A stretch of DNA of 64,000 bases from Xanthobacteraceae bacterium (GTDB lineage: Bacteria > Pseudomonadota > Alphaproteobacteria > Rhizobiales > Xanthobacteraceae): NCBI GenBank assembly GCA_019752575.1, contig JAIELW010000011.1, positions 62,001 to 126,000 on the forward strand, read 5' to 3'. Shown here in pieces: positions 7,323 through 17,976 of the stretch (its first letter is position 1; the number at the start of each line of letters is the position of its first letter). The notes beneath the pieces are model-generated. The model searched no databases. It was not told where the DNA came from and was given only the letters and a program-made list of their open reading frames with translations. The translations under genes were made by a program, and so were the position numbers.

Positions 7323-9647
7323 TCAGGCTTTCTTCAGGAAACTCGCGACCAGCTTCTTTTCGCCGGCCTTGTCGAACTCGACGACGACCTTGGTGCCTTC
7401 GACTTCCATGATCTCGCCGTAGCCGAACTTGTCATGAAAGACGCGGTCGCCGATCTCGAACTCGGCCGAAGGTCCGGCCGAGCGGCCAATCACTTCGCCT
7501 TCGATCGTCAGCCCGCGGCCGCGCGGACTTTCCGAAAAGCCGCCGCGTCTCTGCTGCGCGCGCTGCCAGCCCGGTGTCGAGTAACCCGAGGTGAACGGTT
7601 CGGCGCGATCGAAGCGGCTCTGAATTTGCGAAGCATAGCTGCCGCCGCCGTCGACTTCCTCGATGCTGTCTTCGGGCAATTCCTTGAGAAAGCGGCTCGG
7701 CAGGTTCGAATTCCACAATCCATGCGTCAGGCGCCTGGAAGCAAAAGAAATATAGGCGCGCTGCCTCGCCCGCGTGATGCCCACATGCGCGAGCCGCCGT
7801 TCTTCCTCGAGCCCGGCCTGACCGCTTTCGTCAAGCGAGCGCTGATGAGGCAGGATGCCTTCTTCCCAGCCGGGCAGAAACACCGTGTCGAACTCGAGCC
7901 CCTTCGCCGAATGCAGTGTCATGAGGTTCACGGCATCGGCGTCCGCGCCGCCTTCCGCATCCATGACCAGCGAAACATGCTCGAGAAAGCCCTGCATGTT
8001 CTCGAACTGCTCCATCGAGCGCACGAGTTCTTTGAGGTTTTCCAGCCGGCCCGCTGCCTGCGCCGACTTGTCGTTCTTCCACATTTCCGTGTAGCCGGAC
8101 TCGTCGAGCACGATCCGCGCAAGCTCGGCATGCGAGGTCGTTTCCAGTTGCGCGCGCCAGCGGTCGAACTGCGCGATCAGATCGCGCAGCGCCGCGCGCG
8201 GCTTCGGCTTCAATTCGTCGGTGGAAGAGATCACGCGGGCAGCTTCCAGGAGCGGCTCGGAATTCTGCCGCGAATAATCATGCAGCATCTGCATGGTCGT
8301 ATCGCCGAGTCCGCGCTTTGGCACGTTCACGATCCGCTCGAAGGCAAGCCCGTCGGCGGGCGAAACGATCACGCGGAAATACGCGAGCGCATCGCGGATT
8401 TCCTGCCGCTCGTAGAAGCGCGGGCCGCCGATCACGCGATACGGCAACCCGATCTCGATGAAGCGATCTTCCAGCGCCCGCATCTGGAACGATGCGCGCA
8501 CGAGGATCGCGATGTCGGATAGCTTGTGCTGCTTTCGCTGCAACTGCTCGATTTCCTCGCCGACCAGACGCGCTTCCTCGCCCGAGTCCCAGGCGTCGGT
8601 GACCTTCACCTTCTCGCCCGGCTCATCCTCGGTGCGGAGCGTCTTGCCGAGACGGCTCTTGTTTTTCGCGATCAGATGCGAAGCCGCTGACAGAATATTC
8701 GCGGTCGAGCGGTAATTGCGCTCGAGCCGGATCACTTTGGCGCCGGGAAAGTCCGTCTCGAACCGCAGGATGTTATCGACATCCGCGCCGCGCCAGCCGT
8801 AGATCGATTGGTCGTCGTCGCCGACGCAACAGATATTGCGCGAACCCTGCGCGAGCAGGCGCAGCCAGAGATACTGCGCGACGTTCGTATCCTGATACTC
8901 GTCGACCAGTATGTAGCGGAAGCGCTGCTGGTACTGCTGGAGAATTTCCGGATTGCCCTGAAACAACCGGTAGTTTTCGAGCAGCAGATCGCCGAAATCG
9001 ACGGCGTTCAGAACCTTCAGCCGCGCTTGGTAAGTGATGTAAAGCTCTTTGCCCTTGCCGTTCGCAAACGACATCGCCTCGCCTGCCGGCACCTGATCGG
9101 GACCGAGGCCGCGGTTTTTCCAGCCGTCGAGATAGCCGGCGAAGAACCGCGCGGGCCAGCGCTTCTCGTCGATGTTGTCCGCCTGCAGCAGCTGCTTGAT
9201 GAGCCGGATCTGGTCGTCGGTATCGAGAATGGCGAAGTTCGGATGCAACCCGACAAGCTCCGCGTGACGCCGCAGAATTTTCGCGCCGATCGAATGGAAC
9301 GTGCCCATCCAGGGCATCCCTTCCACGATGTCGCCGACCATATGGCCGACGCGCTCTTTCATCTCGCGCGCGGCTTTATTCGTGAACGTCACCGAAAGAA
9401 TATTCGAGGGGCGCGCTTTGTCCGTTGCAAGGAGATGCGCGATCCGGGTGGTGAGCACGCGCGTCTTGCCGGTGCCGGCACCCGCGAGCACCAGCACCGG
9501 TCCATCGAGCGACTCGACGGCTTCGAGTTGCTCGGGATTCAGACCTGCGAGATAGGGCGCCGCCCCTGTACGCGCGGCGATCCCGCCCGGCTTAAGCACG
9601 GGCGCTTCTTCGTCGAGTGGAAACGGTTTGAATTGCGGATCGGCCAC
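7323..9647 (-). CDS. uvrD: ATP-dependent DNA helicase UvrD/PcrA
   Basis: This is a superfamily 1A 3'-5' helicase of nucleotide excision and mismatch repair and of replication-conflict removal. With the chosen start it has 774 residues. Walker A AGAGTGKTRVL is at about 55-65. VDEYQDTN (motif II), QSIYGWRGAD (motif III), RLERNYRS (motif IV) and LMTLHSAKGLEFD (motif V) follow in order. The C-terminus IGDRVFHDKFGYGEIMEVEG is the PcrA/UvrD Tudor-like RNA polymerase-binding domain. The frame is open upstream to 9800, but homology begins at the GTG at 9645-9647 (VADPQF), and the upstream part would nearly abut the divergent pepP start. I prefer GTG 9647, although it has only a weak ribosome site. 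Confidence 0.92.
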   Translation of the reverse strand: MADPQFKPFPLDEEAPVLKPGGIAARTGAAPYLAGLNPEQLEAVESLDGPVLVLAGAGTGKTRVLTTRIAHLLATDKARPSNILSVTFTNKAAREMKERVGHMVGDIVEGMPWMGTFHSIGAKILRRHAELVGLHPNFAILDTDDQIRLIKQLLQADNIDEKRWPARFFAGYLDGWKNRGLGPDQVPAGEAMSFANGKGKELYITYQARLKVLNAVDFGDLLLENYRLFQGNPEILQQYQQRFRYILVDEYQDTNVAQYLWLRLLAQGSRNICCVGDDDQSIYGWRGADVDNILRFETDFPGAKVIRLERNYRSTANILSAASHLIAKNKSRLGKTLRTEDEPGEKVKVTDAWDSGEEARLVGEEIEQLQRKQHKLSDIAILVRASFQMRALEDRFIEIGLPYRVIGGPRFYERQEIRDALAYFRVIVSPADGLAFERIVNVPKRGLGDTTMQMLHDYSRQNSEPLLEAARVISSTDELKPKPRAALRDLIAQFDRWRAQLETTSHAELARIVLDESGYTEMWKNDKSAQAAGRLENLKELVRSMEQFENMQGFLEHVSLVMDAEGGADADAVNLMTLHSAKGLEFDTVFLPGWEEGILPHQRSLDESGQAGLEEERRLAHVGITRARQRAYISFASRRLTHGLWNSNLPSRFLKELPEDSIEEVDGGGSYASQIQSRFDRAEPFTSGYSTPGWQRAQQRRGGFSESPRGRGLTIEGEVIGRSAGPSAEFEIGDRVFHDKFGYGEIMEVEGTKVVVEFDKAGEKKLVASFLKKA

Positions 9648-9802
9648 GTGGACTTTCGATGTCTTGATTCTGAGAACAAAATGGCATCGCAGGCGCCATT
9701 TGGCGAGGGTGCGGGCCCAATTGCGGCGGGAAATAAGGCCGAAATAGGCGTCATTCCGGCGCAGTGCTGTTGCGCGGGGAACCGAGCGCCTAAACTGCAA
9801 GA

Positions 9803-11626
9803 ATGTTCGAAGCGAAATTCCAGACCTTCAAGGATGAAGGCGACAAGACCCGATCGGCCGCGCGCCTGAAAGCGCTGCGCGCCGAACTCGCGCGTCAGGA
9901 GCTCGACGCCTTCATCTTTTCGCGCGCCGACGAACACCAGAACGAATATGTGCCGCCCTCCGAGGAGCGTGTCGCCTGGCTCACCGGATTTACCGGCTCC
10001 GCCGCGATCGTCGCCGTGCTCGCGGACAAAGCCGTACTCTTCACGGACGGCCGCTACACCTTGCAGGCCAAGGATCAGATCGACGCTAATCTGTTTTCGA
10101 TCGAACACATGGTCGAGAAGCCGGCGGCGAAGTGGCTTTCCGAAAACCTTCCGACGGGTGCAGCGCTCGGTTACGACCCGTGGCGAACCACCGGCGATGG
10201 CGTCGAGCGGCTGGAGAAGGCCGCGAAGGAAGCCGGCGCGCGGCTGGTCGCAACGGAAGAAAACCCGGTCGATGCGGTCTGGCGCGAGCGGCCCGCGCCG
10301 CCGCTGACCCCGGTCGTACTGCACGGCATGAAGTTCGCTGGAGAAGAAGCGTCGAAGAAGATTACCCGCATCCGCGAGGTGCTGGCGAAGGAAAAAATCG
10401 GCGTCGCGGTGCTGTCCGATCCCGCTTCCGTTGCATGGACCTTCAACATCCGGGGCGCGGATGTCGCGCACACGCCGCTACCGCTCTCTTGGGCGCTGCT
10501 CCCGCGCGAAGGCCAGCCGCAGCTTTTTATCGATGCGCGCAAACTGTCGAACCAGGTGCGGGACGCGCTCGGTAAACTCGCCGACGTGCGCGAGCCCCGC
10601 GAACTCGAAGTCGAATTGCACGAAGCGGCGCGGGGCATGAGCGTGCGGCTCGATTCCGTGACCGCACCCGCGAAACTCGCCGGAATCGTCGAAGCAGCAG
10701 GCGGCGCAGTCTCGAAAGGCGCGGATCCGGTCACAAATCTCAAGGCTATCAAGAACGAAACCGAGATCGCCGGCATGCGCGCCGCACATTTGCGCGACGG
10801 TGCCGCACTCACCCGCTATCTCGCCTGGCTCGCCCGCGAAGCGACCGGCGGCAAGATTTCCGAGATCGATGCCGTCGCAGCACTCGAAACTTTCCGCCGC
10901 GAGACTGGGAAGCTGAAGGAGATTTCCTTCCCGACCATCTCCGGCGCGGGTCCGAACGGCGCCATCGTGCATTACCGCGTGACGGAAGCCACGAACCGCA
11001 AGCTCAAAAACGGAGAATTATTTCTGGTCGATAGCGGCGCGCAATACGAAGACGGCACCACCGACGTGACCCGCACGGTTGCCATCGGCAAGCCTTCGGA
11101 AGAAATGCGCGAGCGTTTCACGCTCGTGCTCAAAGGCCACATCGCGGTGGCAAACGCGGTCTTTCCGGAAGGCACGACCGGCGCGCAGCTCGATCCCTTT
11201 GCCCGCCGCGCGCTCTGGGAAGCGGGCCTCGACTTCGATCACGGCACCGGGCACGGCGTCGGCAGCTATCTTTCGGTGCATGAAGGCCCCGCGCGCATCT
11301 CCAAGCTCGGCAGCGCGCCGCTTCTGCCCGGCATGATCCTCTCGAACGAGCCCGGCTATTATAAAGCGGGCGCCTATGGCATCCGCATCGAGAATCTTCT
11401 GCTTGTCGAAAAGCGCAAAGCGGGAATCGAGAAACCGCTCCTGGGCTTCGAGACGCTGACCTTCGCCCCGATCGATCGCCGCCTCGTCGAACCGAAACTG
11501 ATGAACCCAGACGAGATCGCGTGGCTCGAAGAATACCACGCGCAAGTGCGCGCGAAGATCGGATCGCAACTCGACGCAAACGATCGCAAGTGGCTCGATG
11601 CCGCGACGGCTCCGCTGAAAACCTAG
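9803..11626 (+). CDS. pepP: Xaa-Pro aminopeptidase (M24 family)
   Basis: This 607-residue protein has two N-terminal creatinase-like domains (RLKALRAELARQELDAFIF and a second about residues 170-310) and a C-terminal pita-bread domain. The dinuclear metal ligands are visible: Asp in FLVDSGAQY, Asp in DGTTDVTRT, His in GTGHGVGSYLSVHE, Glu in ILSNEPGYY and Glu in GIRIENLLLV. It removes N-terminal residues ahead of proline. The length fits the long three-domain aminopeptidase P type (XPNPEP1-like) rather than the short E. coli PepP. It is transcribed divergently from uvrD across about 155 bases. Confidence 0.88.
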   Translation: MFEAKFQTFKDEGDKTRSAARLKALRAELARQELDAFIFSRADEHQNEYVPPSEERVAWLTGFTGSAAIVAVLADKAVLFTDGRYTLQAKDQIDANLFSIEHMVEKPAAKWLSENLPTGAALGYDPWRTTGDGVERLEKAAKEAGARLVATEENPVDAVWRERPAPPLTPVVLHGMKFAGEEASKKITRIREVLAKEKIGVAVLSDPASVAWTFNIRGADVAHTPLPLSWALLPREGQPQLFIDARKLSNQVRDALGKLADVREPRELEVELHEAARGMSVRLDSVTAPAKLAGIVEAAGGAVSKGADPVTNLKAIKNETEIAGMRAAHLRDGAALTRYLAWLAREATGGKISEIDAVAALETFRRETGKLKEISFPTISGAGPNGAIVHYRVTEATNRKLKNGELFLVDSGAQYEDGTTDVTRTVAIGKPSEEMRERFTLVLKGHIAVANAVFPEGTTGAQLDPFARRALWEAGLDFDHGTGHGVGSYLSVHEGPARISKLGSAPLLPGMILSNEPGYYKAGAYGIRIENLLLVEKRKAGIEKPLLGFETLTFAPIDRRLVEPKLMNPDEIAWLEEYHAQVRAKIGSQLDANDRKWLDAATAPLKT

Positions 11627-11628
11627 CC

Positions 11629-11653
11629 GGAACCCTCTCTCAATCGCCGCGTT
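11629..11653 (+). promoter_or_regulatory. EcfG-type general-stress promoter upstream of the DUF3309 gene
   Basis: GGAAC at 11629-11633, a 16-base spacer, and CGTT at 11650-11653 match the alphaproteobacterial sigma-EcfG consensus GGAAC-N16/17-CGTT exactly. It begins right after the pepP stop and lies ~37 bases before the DUF3309 ATG. Confidence 0.72.
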
Positions 11654-11689
11654 ACCCGCTCACGCCCAATAGAGACGTGAGGCTTCATC

Positions 11690-11845
11690 ATGCTTTCGAC
11701 TATCCTGATCGTACTTCTAATTTTGATCCTGATCGGCGCGTTGCCGCGCTGGGGTTACAGCGGCGGCTGGGGTTACGGCCCCGGCGGTCTCGTCGGTGTG
11801 ATCCTGATTGTGGTGGTCGTGCTCGCACTCGCGGGAAGGATCTAG
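11690..11845 (+). CDS. DUF3309 family small membrane protein
   Basis: The product is 51 residues: an N-terminal hydrophobic run MLSTILIVLLILILIGALPRW, a Gly/Tyr-rich middle (GYSGGWGYGPGG) and a second hydrophobic segment VGVILIVVVVLALAGRI. This two-helix, PxWGYS layout is that of DUF3309, a short membrane protein of proteobacteria. GAGG lies seven bases upstream of the ATG. An EcfG promoter lies directly upstream, so induction by general stress is expected. The stop codon abuts that of ligA, which runs the other way. The molecular function is unknown. Confidence 0.85.
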   Translation: MLSTILIVLLILILIGALPRWGYSGGWGYGPGGLVGVILIVVVVLALAGRI

Positions 11846-13954
<2,109 letters not shown>

Positions 13955-15634
13955 TTATGCCGCCGCACCTGCAATCAGGCGGTCTGCAGCTTTGCGCGCT
14001 TCGTCGGTAACATCGGCGCCGGACAACATGCGCGCGACTTCCTCGCGGCGGCGCGGCTCGTCAAGCGGAAGGATCTTCGTGGAAACGCGCTTGCCGCCGC
14101 TGACCACATCTTTTGCGACCATGAAATGATTGGCGGCGCGCGCCGCGACCTGCGGCGCGTGGGTCACCGTCAGCACCTGCACCTTCTCGGCTAACCGCGC
14201 GAGCCGTGCGCCGATCGCGTCCGACACCGCACCACCGACTCCAGTATCGATTTCGTCGAACACCAGCGTCGGTGCCGAGCCGCGATCGGCGAGCACAACT
14301 TTCAGCGCGAGCAGAAAGCGCGCGAGTTCGCCGCCCGACGCGACCTTCATCATGGGCCCCGGCCGCGCGCCCGGATTGGTGCGTACCCAGAACTCGACGC
14401 GGTCGAAACCGTCCGGTCCCGGCGAGGAAGGATTGCTCTCGATCTCGGTGATGAATTCCGCGCGCTCCAGCTTCAAAGGCGGCAACTCTGCGTTGACCGA
14501 CTTGTCGAGCTTCTTCGCGGCCGCGTTGCGCGACGCAGACAGCACTTCCGCGGCCTTGCGGAAATCGCTTTCCGCTTTTTTCGCGGCCGCTTCGAGCGCC
14601 TTCAGTTTTTCCTCGCCTTTGTCGATGGAAGCGAGATCGCCGGCGAAGCGCTCCGCGACCTCCGGCAATTTATCGACCGGGGAATTGTATTTGCGGCCCG
14701 CCGCGCGCAAAGCGAATAATCGCTCCTCGTTGCGCTCCAGTTCCTGCGGGTCGTAATCGGCAAGCCGCATCGCGGCCTCAAGCCCGCTGCGCGCTTCCTC
14801 GATGGAATTCAGCGCCGCTTCCAGCGCTTTTGCGGGACCTCCGACGATGTCGGCCGCCTCTTGCTGACGCCGCTCCAGCCGCCGCAACGCGGAAGATAAC
14901 TGCGGTACGGCGGAATCGTTTCCGGTAATCGCGTCGTGCGCGTCCTTGAGATCGCCCCCGACCTTCTCCGCGCGCATCAGCGACGCGCGGCGTTCCGCAA
15001 GCGCGGTTTCCTCACCGGGCTTGGGTGCGAGCTTGGTGAGCTCGTCGACTGCATTGCGCACGTAATCTTCCTCGCGGCGCGCCCGCTCCTGCCGCGCGCG
15101 TTCTTCGGCGACCTGCGTCTCAGTTTCGCGCCATGCATTCCACATCGTCCGCACGTTCGCAGCACTTTCCCCGCTACCGCCGAAAGCGTCCAGGAGCGCG
15201 CGATGCGCGGACGGATCGATCAACGCGCGCTCGTCGTGCTGGCCGTGGATTTCGACAAGCCTGGTTCCGAGTTCGCGCAGGATCTGCACGCTCACCGGCC
15301 GGTCGTTGATGAAGGCCCGCGTGCGGCCGTCGGCGAGTTGCACGCGGCGCAGGATCACGTCGCCGTCTTCCTCGATGCCGAGATCGTTCGCACGCAGGAA
15401 TTCCCGCGCCGGATGTTTATTCGGAAGATCGAAGGCTGCCGCGACCTGCCCCTGCTCCGCTCCGTCACGCACGAGCCCGGCATCGCCCCGCGCGCCGAGC
15501 GCAAGCGCGAAACTGTCGAGCACGATGGATTTGCCCGCACCCGTCTCGCCGGTCAGCACGGAAAGCCGGCCGGAGAAATCGACGTCCAGCCGGTCGATCA
15601 GGACAATATCGCGGATCGAAAGATGAGCGAGCAT
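13955..15634 (-). CDS. recN: DNA repair protein RecN
   Basis: The 559-residue SMC-like ATPase acts in double-strand break repair. Walker A GETGAGKS lies near residue 31, a long coiled-coil middle (about 160-370) follows, then the ABC signature region GGELARFLLALKVVL and Walker B TLVFDEIDTGVGG with the D-loop. N- and C-terminal halves form the ATPase head. The ATG at 15634 has no clear ribosome site; it lies 97 bases after the bamD stop. The position after lpxC and bamD is usual in Rhizobiales. Confidence 0.93.
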   Translation of the reverse strand: MLAHLSIRDIVLIDRLDVDFSGRLSVLTGETGAGKSIVLDSFALALGARGDAGLVRDGAEQGQVAAAFDLPNKHPAREFLRANDLGIEEDGDVILRRVQLADGRTRAFINDRPVSVQILRELGTRLVEIHGQHDERALIDPSAHRALLDAFGGSGESAANVRTMWNAWRETETQVAEERARQERARREEDYVRNAVDELTKLAPKPGEETALAERRASLMRAEKVGGDLKDAHDAITGNDSAVPQLSSALRRLERRQQEAADIVGGPAKALEAALNSIEEARSGLEAAMRLADYDPQELERNEERLFALRAAGRKYNSPVDKLPEVAERFAGDLASIDKGEEKLKALEAAAKKAESDFRKAAEVLSASRNAAAKKLDKSVNAELPPLKLERAEFITEIESNPSSPGPDGFDRVEFWVRTNPGARPGPMMKVASGGELARFLLALKVVLADRGSAPTLVFDEIDTGVGGAVSDAIGARLARLAEKVQVLTVTHAPQVAARAANHFMVAKDVVSGGKRVSTKILPLDEPRRREEVARMLSGADVTDEARKAADRLIAGAAA

Positions 15635-15731
15635 GAGGAAAGCACCGCACCGGCAATGCCGATTCGGCCCATTGAGAACGAAACGTGATTGAAGATTAGC
15701 AGGCGGGACGCGTCAATTCGCATCCGAGTGG

Positions 15732-16610
15732 CTAGCCCCGGATGCTACCCCAGGCGCGGCTGATCCAGGAGCCCTTGTCTTCGCGCGGGACCGCGCCGCC
15801 GGTGGTCACGAGCGCATAGGCGTCCTTGTACCAGGGGCTATCCGGGAAGTTGTGGCCAAGCACGACGGCCGCAGTTTGCGCCTCGTTGACGATGCCGAGC
15901 GCCATATAGGCTTCGGTGAGCCGCGCCAGCGCCTCTTCGATGTGCCGGGTGTTCTGGTACTTGGTGACGACGACCTTGAAGCGGTTGATCGCGCCGGTGA
16001 AGTTGCGCTGCTTCAGGTAATAGCGCCCGGTCACCATTTCTTTCGCGGCGAGCTGGTCGCGCGCGACGTCGATCTTGCGGCGTGCGCTGGTCGCATATTC
16101 GGTATCCGGATATTTGCGGATGACTTCGCTCAGCGCCTCCAGCGCGGTCTCGGTGCGGCGCTGGTCGAGCTCGATGTTCGGGATTTCGTCGAACAGCGCC
16201 GAGGCGGCAAGATATTGCGCATAGGCCGCATCGGGGCTGCCGGGATGGAGCGCGAGATAGCGCTTGGCAGCGGCGACCGTTTCGGGATGCTTCTGGCCTT
16301 CGTAATAGGCATAAGCCGACATCAAAAGCGACTTGCGGCCGAACTCCGAATACGGATGCTGGCGGTCGACTTCCTCGAATTTCTTCGCGGCCTTCTCGAA
16401 CTCCTTCTTGTTCAGAAGGGTCAGCGCTTCGTTGTAGAGAACGTCGGCCGGCTGATCGACGAGGAGTTCGTCATCTTTCTTGTCGCCCCAGAGATTGCTC
16501 AGGCTGAGCCCGCCGAAGCTTGCACAGCCGGCGAGCGAAATACCGATCGGCAGGATCGCGAGCACCCGGAGTGCCGCCGCAAAACCCGTGCTGCGTAGCG
16601 TAAGAAGCAT
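15732..16610 (-). CDS. bamD: Outer membrane assembly lipoprotein BamD
   Basis: BamD is the essential lipoprotein of the BAM complex that folds beta-barrels into the outer membrane. The 292-residue protein has a signal sequence with lipobox SLAGC (Cys29 would be lipidated). TPR-like repeats follow, with NEALTLLNKKEFEKAAKKFEEV, YSEFGRKSLLMSAYAYY and RYYLKQRNFTGAINRF, as in the YfiO/ComL family. It is the first gene after lpxC in the downstream part of the dcw block. The 125 bases between lpxC and bamD show no strong terminator. Confidence 0.92.
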   Translation of the reverse strand: MLLTLRSTGFAAALRVLAILPIGISLAGCASFGGLSLSNLWGDKKDDELLVDQPADVLYNEALTLLNKKEFEKAAKKFEEVDRQHPYSEFGRKSLLMSAYAYYEGQKHPETVAAAKRYLALHPGSPDAAYAQYLAASALFDEIPNIELDQRRTETALEALSEVIRKYPDTEYATSARRKIDVARDQLAAKEMVTGRYYLKQRNFTGAINRFKVVVTKYQNTRHIEEALARLTEAYMALGIVNEAQTAAVVLGHNFPDSPWYKDAYALVTTGGAVPREDKGSWISRAWGSIRG

Positions 16611-16735
16611 CGGTACTCGAACCTGTTGTGGAGGGCCTCTAGGCCCGGTCCCCTCGAAGGCTTGGGAATAGCCGAACTAACGTGTCCCGGCTACGGCGCT
16701 AAAGGCCGAATCCGCCGCGATTATGGCTGAAAAAG

Positions 16736-17665
16736 TTAAGAAAGGTCAGCGCGATAGGCCGGGGCGACCTGGGCGCCGATTTCGGCGTGACCACGGCGGC
16801 GGCGGGCGGTTTCGGCTTCGACGACGGTCCAGGCCGAGCGGTCCGCCATCAATGCGGCGACGATTGCGGCATTGAGCTTGTGACCGCCGCAAACCGAGCG
16901 ATAGCGGCCGAGGATCGGCATGCCGGTCATGGCAAGATCGCCGACCGCGTCGAGCGCCTTGTGGCGCGCAAACTCGTCGGTGTAGCGCAGGCCTTCCGGG
17001 TTCACGATGCGGTCGTCGGCGAGGCAAATGGTGTTGTCGAGCGAGGCACCGAGCGCGAGGCCCGCGCCCCAAAGTTTCGCGACATCGCGCATGAAACCGA
17101 AAGTGCGAGCGCGCGAAAGATCGTCGCGGAAGATTTCCGGGGTGATCATGCCGGCGTAACGCTGGCGGCCGATCGAGACGTGGTCGAATTCGATTTCGAC
17201 TTCGACGCGGAAGCCGGCGTCAAACGGAAGCAATTCGGCCGAGGCGCCGCCGTTTTCGACCTTGATCGGCTTCAAAATCTTGATGTAGCGGCGCGGCGTT
17301 TCTTGGCTCTCGACACCGACAGCGTCGATCGCTTCGACGAAATTGGCCGAACTGCCGTCGAAGGCCGGGATTTCTTCGCCTTCCACCTCGACAACGACGT
17401 TATCGATGGAAAGACCGGCGATAGCGGCCATCAGGTGTTCGACGGTGGAGCATTTGGAGCCGTTGGTATCGCCGATTACGGTGGCGAAATCGGTGTTACG
17501 AACGGCTTCAGGGCCTACCTGGATTTTTTTGCCGTGAAGTTTAAAGACGATGCCGGTGTTCGGCGCGGCGGGCAGAAGGCTGATACGGGCGGGAGTACCG
17601 GAATGGAGACCGCGACCCGTGAGGTCTACGCGGTCGGCGAGGGTCGATTGAAACTGAACTTGCAT
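16736..17665 (-). CDS. lpxC: UDP-3-O-acyl-N-acetylglucosamine deacetylase
   Basis: LpxC is the zinc-dependent deacetylase that commits UDP-acyl-GlcNAc to lipid A synthesis. The 309-residue protein has the family marks: TVEHLMAAIAGL (zinc His in HLMA), EIPAFDGSSANF, RARTFGF, DEFARHKALDAVGDL (zinc His and Asp) and GHKLNAAIVAAL (catalytic His). It follows ftsZ as in many proteobacteria but behind a terminator, so it probably has its own promoter. The ATG lies right after GGCGGG, which is closer than ideal for ribosome binding. Confidence 0.95.
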   Translation of the reverse strand: MQVQFQSTLADRVDLTGRGLHSGTPARISLLPAAPNTGIVFKLHGKKIQVGPEAVRNTDFATVIGDTNGSKCSTVEHLMAAIAGLSIDNVVVEVEGEEIPAFDGSSANFVEAIDAVGVESQETPRRYIKILKPIKVENGGASAELLPFDAGFRVEVEIEFDHVSIGRQRYAGMITPEIFRDDLSRARTFGFMRDVAKLWGAGLALGASLDNTICLADDRIVNPEGLRYTDEFARHKALDAVGDLAMTGMPILGRYRSVCGGHKLNAAIVAALMADRSAWTVVEAETARRRRGHAEIGAQVAPAYRADLS

Positions 17666-17765
17666 CCCGCCGTACTAAAGCCAGTGACGAACACGCCCGG
17701 CTTTTGCCCCAGTTGATTTCCCGCTCCCCAAGGCCACTTTTCCCCGTGGTTGCTTGGGTTTGGGG

Positions 17766-17793
17766 ACGATACCCCCTCATCCTTGAGCGGCAA
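17766..17793 (-). promoter_or_regulatory. Possible lpxC promoter
   Basis: On the minus strand TTGCCG (17788-17793) is followed after 16 bases by TATCGT (17766-17771), a 4/6 plus 4/6 match to sigma-70 boxes, about 100 bases before the lpxC start. The 311-base lpxC-ftsZ gap holds this, the ftsZ terminator and no gene that I can see. Confidence 0.3.
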
Positions 17794-17930
17794 GTCACGC
17801 TTTCTTACGCTTTGTTACGAAATCTTGCCGGGTTCGTGGCCATTTTTCGCCACGATTTCAAAGGGCTGGCAACCCTGCCTATCCCCAGCTTTTCCACAGG
17901 CGTTCATTTCGTGAGCAGGCCCAAAAACGA

Positions 17931-17956
17931 GACGCCCCGGTTTTGGCCGGGGCGTC
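17931..17956 (-). terminator. Terminator after ftsZ
   Basis: GACGCCCCGG (17931-17940) and CCGGGGCGTC (17947-17956) form a perfect 10-bp stem with a 6-base loop. Read on the minus strand it is followed by TCGTTTTTGGG. It lies 20 bases after the ftsZ stop and would separate the division genes from lpxC. Confidence 0.8.
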
Positions 17957-17976
17957 AGAATCGTAGGCCTTTCGTC

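Noticed and set aside
7182-8522. 446-residue plus-strand frame
   Set aside because: It lies fully antisense to uvrD, is rich in Arg/His/Ala as expected for antisense GC-rich DNA, and has no domain.
17879-17898. DnaA-box-like CTATCCCCA and TTTTCCACA between lpxC and ftsZ
   Set aside because: There are only two imperfect boxes, no AT-rich unwinding region and no origin-type genes, so this is not treated as an origin.
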